From Oscillospiraceae bacterium (GTDB lineage: Bacteria > Bacillota > Clostridia > Oscillospirales > Oscillospiraceae), in NCBI GenBank assembly GCA_016297855.1, contig JAEDFW010000014.1:1-22046 (forward strand): a stretch of 22,046 nucleotides of DNA, in the 5' to 3' direction. The position numbers and the translations under genes were made by a program. The notes under the pieces are model-generated. The model ran no database searches, was not told the origin of the DNA, and worked only from the letters and a program-made list of their open reading frames with translations. How positions within the stretch are numbered: position 1 is the stretch's first letter; each line of letters starts with the position of its first letter. Positions 1 to 6,810 of this stretch are shown here, piece by piece.

Positions 1-1217
1 GCCGTATACAGCTCCTGCGGAATGCCCAGCATGTCGTAGACAAAACCGCTGTAAAAATCAACATTCGGACTTACGCCCTTGTAGATATGCCGCAGCTGCG
101 CGATGAGCTGCGGCGCTAGCTCTTCCACGTTCTCATACAGCTTCAGATCCTTTTCGCGCCCCTTTTCCGCCGCCAGCTTTTCAACGTATTGCCGAAAAAC
201 GCGCTCGCGCGGATCGGAGATCGAATACACCGCGTGTCCCATGCCATAGACAAGGCCTTTACGGTCAAACGCCTCTTTGTTGATGATTTTCCGCAGATAC
301 GCTGCGAGTTCATCGCGGTCGTCAGTATCCGTTACGTGCGCGCGGATATCTTCCATCATCTCCATAACCTTGATGTTTGCGCCGCCGTGTTTGGGGCCTT
401 TGAGAGACGACATGGCCGCAGCGATGGTAGAGTAGGTATCTGAGCCCGAGGACGTGACCACGCGCGTGGTGAATGTGGAATTATTGCCGCCGCCGTGCTC
501 CATGTGCAAGATGAGTGCAGTATCGAGCACCTTCGCCTCGGTTTTTGTATAAGTCTTGTCCGGCCGGAGCATCATGAGAAGGTTCTCCGCTGTGGAAAGC
601 TTTGTGCTCGGACGGTGAATGATCATGCTATCTTGCTTGTCGTAGTAATTATACGCGTGATAGCCGTACACTGCCAGCAGCGGAAACTCACTGATGAGCT
701 GGATACACTGGCGCAGGGAGTTCCCTACAGAGGCGTCGTTTGCCCGTTTGTCATAGGATGCAAGCGTGAGGACGCTTCTTGTCATGGAATTCATAATATC
801 ACAGCTGGGGGCTTTCATGATGACGTCGCGCGTAAAGTTGGTTGGCAGCGTACGGCATGCACCAATCAGCTTTTTGAATTCACGCAGCTGCTGCGCGTCA
901 GGCAGTTCGCCAAGAAGCAGCAGGTACGCCACCTTTTCAAATCCAGGCTCTTCCGGGCCAAGCTCACCGATCAGCTGCTCCACCCGATAGCCGCGATACC
1001 ACAGTTCCCCGTCACAGGGCGTTTTCTGACCGTCCACCGTCTTGGACGAGACGATCTTTGAGATATTCGTCAGTCCCGCACGCACGCCGTTGCCGTTTTC
1101 ATCGCGCAGTCCCTTTTTGACGCCGTACGCGTTGTAGAGTTCCGGTGCGATGGTATCGTTTCTGCGGCAAACATCCTCTTTTTCGGCAATGTATTCATTC
1201 AGCTTTGTCAGATTCAT
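1..1217 (-). CDS. gltA: Citrate synthase (partial, 3' end outside window)
   Basis: Condenses oxaloacetate and acetyl-CoA to citrate. The readable part is 405 codons from ATG at 1217, preceded by the ribosome site AAAGGGGA. My translation begins MNLTKLNEYIAEKEDVCRR and contains GELWYRGY, typical of the citrate/2-methylcitrate synthase family in Firmicutes. Active-site landmarks are in order: the EHGGGN histidine at residue 241, the histidine of GPKHGGAN at 277, the histidine of GMGHAVY at 328 and the catalytic aspartate of VDFYSG at 387. The family is usually about 430-455 residues, so only the C-terminal tail is missing. The gene has its own promoter and is separated from the upstream EF-G-like gene by a terminator, so it is probably transcribed alone. 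In an organism with acetyl-CoA synthase it would draw acetyl-CoA into glutamate synthesis (inference). A methylcitrate synthase role cannot be excluded from sequence. Confidence 0.93.
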   Translation of the reverse strand, partial: MNLTKLNEYIAEKEDVCRRNDTIAPELYNAYGVKKGLRDENGNGVRAGLTNISKIVSSKTVDGQKTPCDGELWYRGYRVEQLIGELGPEEPGFEKVAYLLLLGELPDAQQLREFKKLIGACRTLPTNFTRDVIMKAPSCDIMNSMTRSVLTLASYDKRANDASVGNSLRQCIQLISEFPLLAVYGYHAYNYYDKQDSMIIHRPSTKLSTAENLLMMLRPDKTYTKTEAKVLDTALILHMEHGGGNNSTFTTRVVTSSGSDTYSTIAAAMSSLKGPKHGGANIKVMEMMEDIRAHVTDTDDRDELAAYLRKIINKEAFDRKGLVYGMGHAVYSISDPRERVFRQYVEKLAAEKGREKDLKLYENVEELAPQLIAQLRHIYKGVSPNVDFYSGFVYDMLGIPQELYT

Positions 1218-1290
1218 CCTTGTTCCCCTTTCGTCCGTTGCCTCGCACATATGCGGATCTTGTCAGCACATCCCAATTATAAATAAATAG

Positions 1291-1319
1291 ATTATGCCTG
1301 ATTTTCAGATTTCTGTCAA
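1291..1319 (-). promoter_or_regulatory. Sigma-A type promoter of the citrate synthase gene
   Basis: Read on the minus strand, TTGACA (1314-1319) is followed after 17 bases by CATAAT (1291-1296). This is a near-consensus housekeeping promoter about 70 bases before the start codon. A second possible -10, TATAAT, lies at 1276-1281. Confidence 0.75.
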
Positions 1320-1383
1320 CCAAACTCTTCAAAACGTCACAGAATGTTTACATGTTTCCAGAAAAATACCACAATTGCACACA

Positions 1384-1413
1384 AAAAAGAGCCGCCCGCA
1401 GGCGGCTCTTTTT
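1384..1413 (-). terminator. Intrinsic terminator of the EF-G-like gene
   Basis: A 13-base-pair hairpin has arms at 1384-1396 and 1401-1413 with loop CGCA. Its GC core (GAGCCGCC/GGCGGCTC) is flanked by A and T runs, so on the minus strand it ends in a U tract, 11 bases after the stop codon at 1424. It separates the EF-G-like gene from citrate synthase. Confidence 0.88.
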
Positions 1414-1423
1414 ATGAACAGGA

Positions 1424-3493
1424 TTATTCTTCTTCGGCGTCCTTCTTGGCGTCCTCGATGATCTTGGCCTGATTCATCTGCGGCACTTCCTCATAGCGAA
1501 CGAAGCTCAGCGTGTAGCTGCCTCTGCCCTGGGTCATGGCGCGCAGATCAATGGTGTAGGAGCTCATCTCGCCGAACGGAACCTCGGCCTCAACGACCTG
1601 ATAGCCCGGGTTCTCGGGATCGGGGTTCATGCCCATCACGCGGCCGCGGCGCTTGTTGAGATCGCCGATGATATCGCCCATGTTGGCGTCGGGAATGAGA
1701 ACCTTCAGCTCGCCGATCGGCTCGAGCAGGGTCGGGCCGGCGGTGGGCAGGCCTTCCTTATACGCGATACCGGCAGCAGTCTGGAACGCCATATCGGACG
1801 AATCAACGGGGTGATAGGAACCGAAGTACAGCGTGGACTTCAGGAACACGACGGGATAGCCGGCCAGAACACCCTTGCCGACGCAGTTGCGCAGGCCCTT
1901 TTCAACCGACGGGATGAAGTTCTTCGGCACGCAGCCACCGACGGTCTCATCAGCGAAGATCATCTCTTCGGACTCGGACTGCGGCTCGAAGCGGATATAG
2001 ACATCGCCGAACTGGCCGTGGCCGCCGGACTGCTTCTTGTGACGGCCATGGATCTCGACCTTCTTCTTGATCGTCTCGCGATAGGCAATCTTGGCCGGCT
2101 TGAGCACAGCTTCAACTTTGTACTTGCTCTGCAGCTTGGCCATGAGCACGGACAGCTGCATATCGCCGGTACCGGAGATGATGAGTTCCTTGGTCTCGGG
2201 ATCATTGCCGTAGGTGAAGGACGCGTCTTCCTCGTTCAGCTTCACAAGGCCGGCAGCGATCTTATCCTCCGTACCCTTGACCTTGGCATAGATGGCCATC
2301 TTGTACATCGGCTCTTCGTACTGCATGGGCTTAATGGTGACAGTCTTGTCGGCCAGACCCAGCGTATCGCCGGTCTTGACAGAAGCAAGCTTGGTGAAAA
2401 CACCGATGTCGCCGCAGCAGATCTTGCTGGTCTTGGTGTTTTCCTTGCCGCGCGGGAAGAACATGTTGCCAAGCTTTTCACTGTCGCCGGTACGGGCGTT
2501 CACGAGGGTCATGGTATCCTCAACGTCGCCGGAAATGACCTTAAAGTAGGAGTTCTTGCCATACTGGTCGGCCATGGTGTTGAACACAAAGACCATGGGG
2601 CTGCCCTTGGGATCAAGCTGGAAGTCGGACTCCTTGCCCTCATCGTCGATCTTGACCATGGGACGGCCCTCGAGCGGATTGGGCGCGTATTTGACGATAT
2701 TGGCCATCAGGTTGGTGGTGCCCAAGCCCGTCATCGCGCAGCCGCAGAACACAGGCGTGACGCTGCGCTCGCGGATACCGGCTTTAAGGCCGGTCATGAG
2801 CTCTTCGGGAGTGAAGGGCTCTTCCATGAAGAACTTCTCCATGAGCGCTTCGTCAGTCTCGGCGACCTGCTCATTGAGTTCTGCCATGTACTCTTCGATC
2901 TTTTCCTCGGCGGCGGCAGGCAGCGCGATGGGCTTGCCGGCAACGTCGTAGGCCTTCTTCTCAATCAGATCGACCACGCCCACCGCCTGCTCGCCGTTCA
3001 GAATTGGGAACGTCAGCGGGATGACGGACGCGCCGAAGGTGTCGCGCAGCGAATCAAGCACCGCGAAGAAATTGGCATGTTCTTCATCGAGCTTGGAGAT
3101 ATAGAACATGGCGGGCAGCTTGGCCTTGGCCAGATACTTCCAGCCCTTCTCGGTGCCGACACCGATACCGCTCTTGGCGGTAACGCAGATCAGACCCGCG
3201 TCAGCAACACGCAGAGACTGCATGACCTGCCCGGCGAAGTCGAAATAACCGGGGTTGTCGATCACATTGATCTTGCATTTATTGTATTCAACGGGAATAA
3301 CAGACGAAGAGATAGAATACTGTCTTTTCTTTTCTTCATCGTCAAAGTCGGAAACCGTCGTGCCGTCGGCACGCTTGCCCAGACGCGTGATCGCCTTGGT
3401 CGTGAACAGCATGCTCTCGCAGAGTGCGGATTTGCCATCGCCGCCGTGGCCAAGCAGGCAGATGTTGCGGATGTCATTGGCAGTATAGCCCAT
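1424..3493 (-). CDS. EF-G-like translational GTPase (EF-G2/FusA2 type)
   Basis: A 689-residue protein with the full EF-G layout: G domain (about 1-270), domain II, and domains III-V. The C-terminal half includes HGRHKKQSGGHGQFGDVYIR of domain IV. It differs from canonical EF-G at every GTPase motif. G1 is GHGGDGKS (15-22) instead of AHIDAGKT. G3 is DNPGYFDF (79-86), with tyrosine 83 where EF-G has its catalytic histidine. G4 is SKLD (133-136) instead of NKMD. This marks it as the EF-G-like paralogue seen in many Firmicutes and Actinobacteria, whose role in translation is not settled; I do not assign it as the main translocase. ATG at 3493 gives the family-like start MGYTANDIRN, 11 bases from AGGAG. 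An in-frame TTG at 3499 has 5-base spacing and is possible. It has its own promoter and terminator. Confidence 0.9.
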   Translation of the reverse strand: MGYTANDIRNICLLGHGGDGKSALCESMLFTTKAITRLGKRADGTTVSDFDDEEKKRQYSISSSVIPVEYNKCKINVIDNPGYFDFAGQVMQSLRVADAGLICVTAKSGIGVGTEKGWKYLAKAKLPAMFYISKLDEEHANFFAVLDSLRDTFGASVIPLTFPILNGEQAVGVVDLIEKKAYDVAGKPIALPAAAEEKIEEYMAELNEQVAETDEALMEKFFMEEPFTPEELMTGLKAGIRERSVTPVFCGCAMTGLGTTNLMANIVKYAPNPLEGRPMVKIDDEGKESDFQLDPKGSPMVFVFNTMADQYGKNSYFKVISGDVEDTMTLVNARTGDSEKLGNMFFPRGKENTKTSKICCGDIGVFTKLASVKTGDTLGLADKTVTIKPMQYEEPMYKMAIYAKVKGTEDKIAAGLVKLNEEDASFTYGNDPETKELIISGTGDMQLSVLMAKLQSKYKVEAVLKPAKIAYRETIKKKVEIHGRHKKQSGGHGQFGDVYIRFEPQSESEEMIFADETVGGCVPKNFIPSVEKGLRNCVGKGVLAGYPVVFLKSTLYFGSYHPVDSSDMAFQTAAGIAYKEGLPTAGPTLLEPIGELKVLIPDANMGDIIGDLNKRRGRVMGMNPDPENPGYQVVEAEVPFGEMSSYTIDLRAMTQGRGSYTLSFVRYEEVPQMNQAKIIEDAKKDAEEE

Positions 3494-3572
3494 AGTCAAA
3501 AAATCTCCTTTCTACAGACGGGCAGCGGGCCCGCCTCTCGGCAGTACACAATTCAGCCGACTCTTGATGCCC

Positions 3573-3601
3573 ATTATATACGAATAGCAGGCAGAATGCA
3601 A
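3573..3601 (-). promoter_or_regulatory. Promoter of the EF-G-like gene
   Basis: On the minus strand TTGCAT (3596-3601), a 17-base spacer and TATAAT (3573-3578) form a strong sigma-A promoter. The leader of about 70 bases contains the GC palindrome GCGGGCCCGC (around 3526-3535). No clear terminator separates it from the gene ending at 3648. Confidence 0.75.
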
Positions 3602-3647
3602 ATAGAATCTTCGTAAGTTTCGAACAAATTATCGTGGCCCGTCGCCG

Positions 3648-5708
3648 CTACGTCCGCCCGCTCAAAGACGCGATAAGCAGATTGGGCAGCAGCCACAAAA
3701 CCGCCAGCAAAAACACATTCAGTGCTGACGCAGCCTGCATCGAACCGATAAACGCCAGGAAAAGCAGCATCACGGCGCCGAACACACCGCCGAACAGTGA
3801 AATCACCATGCCGCCCACCGTAGCCGTGCGCAAAGACCGCGCGCCAACCACAACAGAGATGAAGCCGGCAAAGCCGCCGCGCACCATGAGCGCCCCCTGT
3901 CTGCCGTCCTTTACAATCTCAGACGAGGACAGCCGCGCACGCTCTTCCACCGTCGGAAACTCGATGCGGTCGGGCGAGATCTTGTAGCGATGCTTGACAA
4001 ACTGCGGCGTGATCATAAAATCTCGCGTGGCCAGAATCGGCAGCAGTCCCTTTGCTCTTGTCGCGGCGAGCAGACTGCTGCGCGCAGCGGCATTCGGCGC
4101 GTAGGTCAGGGCAAACACGGCGGCAAGATCGCCGTTGATTGACAGATACACCGCCTGCTTGAGTCTGGCGCCTTCCGGCATCCGCACCTTCATGAGCTTC
4201 ATAAACGCAAGCGAGCCCATCAAAATCACGTCGCCCCGGATCTCCGCGCCGAGCCCGCCGCCCTCGTAGCGGCGGAAGGTATCCACGCCGTAGTGCCGGC
4301 CGTTCTGGCTCTGCATCATTTCCTCAAACAGCGGTGCCAGACCGCTTCCGGCGCTGGCCACTACGGCCGCACCGTAGCCGATAATCTGGCTGGCGCTGCG
4401 GTCGGAGTAGATCTTCATGCCGTTGAGCGTGACATTCTGTGTTGGAAACAGATCCGTATCCTCAACAGCCACGCCGCATTCACCGCTCATGGTTCTTGCG
4501 CCATACCAGCCCGCCAACGCGCAGCCTGCGCGGATGAGCCGTTTGGCAAGTGCGGCGAACGGCCGCGCGTAGGCGATCAGTATCCCCGTGGGGAAACCTG
4601 CCAGCAACATCGCGCTCCAGACCCACAAAAACGTCTGCCCGCTCTGAAACGTCGTGAGAATCGACGCCGCCAGCGTCAATCCGATCAAAACCGGTGCGTA
4701 GACGCGCATCACACGCCGCGTCGCGTCAGGGATCTCCAGCTTCTGTGCGAACGCATCACGGTTACCCGGTGCGCGGAAAATGCAGTCACGTCCATGCCAC
4801 GCCTTTTCCTCGCGCACCGCTGCGACAGGCGACGGCATACTGCACACGGCCTTCATCGTTCTGCGCTTTGCGTCCATCAAAAGAAGCCGTCCCCAGAGCG
4901 CAACGGTCATCTCCAGCGAAACCACCGTGCAGAACGGCACACGACCGCCGACAATCGCAAGGCATGCGTCCGCAGCGGTCACGAACAGCGCCAGCAGTAA
5001 AAGCCCCTCACTTTGCACATGAAGCCTGATCCACTGCCGCACACCAGCGAGCAGCACATCAAAGCAAAGGCATGCGCCCAGTAGCATTGCCGCCAGCATT
5101 CCGCCGGACAGCGCGCGTGCATGCGCCGTGAGATCAACCCCGCCGATACGCATACTGGCCAGCAGCAGCATCGCGGCCGACATGGCAAACAAAAGCACCG
5201 ACAAAAACAGCCGCAGACGGATGCTCGAACGCCTACAGTAAGCCGCATACGCCTCCTCTGCCGAGGCATAGGCAACGTCAGGCTGTTCCTGCCGCCGGCG
5301 CATCCGGCGCTGCTCACGCTTCTGATAGCGCGCAAGCCGGCGCTGCTGCGCGGCGGCTTTCCTGCGTCTGGCTGCATCTGACGGATCCGGTCCGTTGGGC
5401 GCGGCTTCGCCCTTGTAGCTCCAGATCTTGACAGGCGGATCCTCTGGCTCTGGCTGCGCTATGGGCGTGAAGCGGATGGTGTCGCCCGCAGAATTCTGCG
5501 CCGCAGGCGGTTCCTGCGCACCGCCGGATTTCTCCGGTGGCCAGACGTCCGGCTGCACGGGTGTCTCTTCCTGCGTAGGCGGCTGTTCGCGTTTGCTCCA
5601 GCCGCCGAATTCGTTCATGATATCCTCGAGAGAATATTCCGGCTCCACCTGCGCAGAAGCAGGCTCGATATGCACTTGTTGTTCCAGCTTCTGCGGTTTT
5701 TCCTTCAT
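3648..5708 (-). CDS. Degenerate P-type-ATPase-like membrane protein (predicted non-catalytic)
   Basis: A 686-residue protein of unknown function. Residues 1-160 are soluble, rich in P, Q and E, with EYSLEDIMNEF at 24-34 and a strongly basic stretch at 113-140. Hydrophobic segments follow at about 166-187, 203-222, 231-254, 258-280, 336-353, 360-382, 632-655 and 660-680. The order matches P1B (heavy-metal) ATPases. FPTQNVTLNG (421-430) aligns without gaps to FDKTGTLTxG, but proline 422 replaces the phosphorylated aspartate. Residues 524-568 resemble the region leading to the TGDN loop, which reads TRDF (561-564). The GDGxND region reads VRGGFAG (609-615). GFPTG (371-375) keeps the membrane proline but not the metal-binding cysteines. 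The loop at 281-335 is too short for an actuator domain and lacks TGE. It starts 34 bases after rlmB with AAAGGAAC as ribosome site, so the two are probably co-transcribed. The fold assignment is inference from motif order. Confidence 0.7.
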   Translation of the reverse strand: MKEKPQKLEQQVHIEPASAQVEPEYSLEDIMNEFGGWSKREQPPTQEETPVQPDVWPPEKSGGAQEPPAAQNSAGDTIRFTPIAQPEPEDPPVKIWSYKGEAAPNGPDPSDAARRRKAAAQQRRLARYQKREQRRMRRRQEQPDVAYASAEEAYAAYCRRSSIRLRLFLSVLLFAMSAAMLLLASMRIGGVDLTAHARALSGGMLAAMLLGACLCFDVLLAGVRQWIRLHVQSEGLLLLALFVTAADACLAIVGGRVPFCTVVSLEMTVALWGRLLLMDAKRRTMKAVCSMPSPVAAVREEKAWHGRDCIFRAPGNRDAFAQKLEIPDATRRVMRVYAPVLIGLTLAASILTTFQSGQTFLWVWSAMLLAGFPTGILIAYARPFAALAKRLIRAGCALAGWYGARTMSGECGVAVEDTDLFPTQNVTLNGMKIYSDRSASQIIGYGAAVVASAGSGLAPLFEEMMQSQNGRHYGVDTFRRYEGGGLGAEIRGDVILMGSLAFMKLMKVRMPEGARLKQAVYLSINGDLAAVFALTYAPNAAARSSLLAATRAKGLLPILATRDFMITPQFVKHRYKISPDRIEFPTVEERARLSSSEIVKDGRQGALMVRGGFAGFISVVVGARSLRTATVGGMVISLFGGVFGAVMLLFLAFIGSMQAASALNVFLLAVLWLLPNLLIASLSGRT

Positions 5709-5742
5709 AATCCGTTCCTTTGTCCCGGCAGCTTAATGCCGG

Positions 5743-6561
5743 TTATCCGCGCTGTCTGCGCGCCTCATAGAGCAGAATTGCCGCAGCGGCAGACGCATTC
5801 AGGGATGAAATTCTGCCCTTCATGGGAATACTGAGCTTGAAGTCACAGCTGTCGGCCACAAGACGGCTCATGCCGTCGCCTTCGCTGCCAATAACGATGG
5901 CGGCAGGCCCCGTGAGATCCGTCTGATACAGCTGCGAATCTGCCTTGGCAGCTGTTCCGTAGACCCACACGCCGCGCAATTTGAGTTCCTTGATGGCGGC
6001 AGTGATATTGGCCACACGCGCCACGGGCATATATTCGATCGCGCCCGCCGAGGCCTTTCCGACCACGGCCGTGAGCCCAACGCTTCTGCGTTTGGGGATG
6101 ATGACGCCGTGCGCGCCGGCACATTCGGCCGTGCGCATGATCGCGCCCAGATTGTGCGGGTCTGACAGTTCGTCGCAGATAACGATGAGCGGCGGTTCCC
6201 CGCTTTCAGCGGCTTTCTCAAAAATGTCGTCAATAGTGGCATAGCTGTGCGCAGCCACAACTGCAATCACGCCCTGATGCGCACCCGTGGCGCTCATCTG
6301 GTCGAGCTTCCTTCGGTCGGTGGGCACGACTACCGCACCTGCCTGCTTCGCCATCGCGGCGAGCCGTGCAAGCGCGCGGTCGGTATCGCCTTCGGCCACA
6401 AACACTTTATCAATCGTCCGTCCGCCTGCCAGCGCCTCAGTCAGCGCGTTTCTGCCCTCGAGCAGGTTCTCGGCGAACTGCGCGCTGTCATCGTCGCGGC
6501 TTCTGCGCCGCTCACTGCCGCGGCCTGCGCGGTTGGGGCGGGAATTGTTTCGGTTTTCCAT
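5743..6561 (-). CDS. rlmB: 23S rRNA (guanosine-2'-O-)-methyltransferase, RlmB/TrmH family
   Basis: A SPOUT-fold RNA 2'-O-methyltransferase; RlmB modifies G2251 in the ribosomal P-loop. Residues 1-27 are basic and disordered-looking, then the substrate-binding domain begins at EGRNALTEAL (about 35-44). The three SPOUT motifs are clear: NLGAIMRTAECAGA (137-150, with N137 and R143), VIGSEGDGM (223-231) and IPMKGRISSLNASAAAAI (245-262). I chose ATG at 6561 because GGAGAG lies just upstream. The frame is open to ATG 6621, but the best promoter has its -10 at 6637-6642, so its predicted transcription start (about 6630) leaves 6621 almost no leader and no ribosome site. Length is 272 residues, normal for the family. 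The YacP nuclease and cysteinyl-tRNA synthetase genes often found beside rlmB are absent here. Confidence 0.93.
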   Translation of the reverse strand: MENRNNSRPNRAGRGSERRRSRDDDSAQFAENLLEGRNALTEALAGGRTIDKVFVAEGDTDRALARLAAMAKQAGAVVVPTDRRKLDQMSATGAHQGVIAVVAAHSYATIDDIFEKAAESGEPPLIVICDELSDPHNLGAIMRTAECAGAHGVIIPKRRSVGLTAVVGKASAGAIEYMPVARVANITAAIKELKLRGVWVYGTAAKADSQLYQTDLTGPAAIVIGSEGDGMSRLVADSCDFKLSIPMKGRISSLNASAAAAILLYEARRQRG

Positions 6562-6636
6562 TACACTCTCCAGCTTCTGTTGATTTGCGTGACACCGCAC
6601 GTCCTCGCACGGTATGTCCATGATATTCCACTATGC

Positions 6637-6665
6637 ATTATAACAGGTATCCGCTGCGGAAACAA
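6637..6665 (-). promoter_or_regulatory. Promoter of the rlmB operon
   Basis: Minus strand TTGTTT (6660-6665), 17 bases, TATAAT (6637-6642). It probably drives rlmB and the P-type-ATPase-like gene behind it. Confidence 0.7.
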
Positions 6666-6720
6666 CCCAAATCCGCTTTTGAATTCACAGAAAATTTACC
6701 GCCTGCAGCGGCAGTCTTTC

Positions 6721-6749
6721 TTGTAAAATGCAGGCTTGTATGTTAAGAT
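6721..6749 (+). promoter_or_regulatory. Promoter of ftsH
   Basis: TTGTAA (6721-6726), 17 bases, TAAGAT (6744-6749); each box matches consensus at four of six positions. Transcription would begin near 6756, which rules out the ATG at 6736 as a start. The divergent rlmB promoter lies only about 60 bases away. Confidence 0.6.
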
Positions 6750-6765
6750 GTTCAAAACGAAAATC

Positions 6766-6788
6766 AAACGGCATCGCCGTTTTTATTT
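6766..6788 (+). other. Terminator-like hairpin in the ftsH leader
   Basis: AAACGGC (6766-6772), loop ATC, GCCGTTT (6776-6782), then TTATTT. It has the shape of a short intrinsic terminator but sits between the ftsH promoter and the TTG start. It could be an attenuator or a stabilising 5' hairpin. The 7-base-pair stem is weak evidence. Confidence 0.4.
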
Positions 6789-6810
6789 GCGCAGAAAGAA
6801 GGTGCGTCTT

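Noticed and set aside
495..1061. A 188-codon plus-strand frame within the citrate synthase region
   Set aside because: The minus-strand frame gives citrate synthase with all active-site residues; the plus-strand frame has no motifs.
1811..3616. A 601-codon open frame on the plus strand opposite the EF-G-like gene
   Set aside because: Antisense shadow; no ribosome site or motif, and the minus-strand gene has promoter, ribosome site and terminator.
6561..6621. Longer rlmB start at 6621
   Set aside because: The predicted transcript starts near 6630 and there is no ribosome site before 6621; GGAGAG precedes 6561 and the extra residues do not resemble the family.
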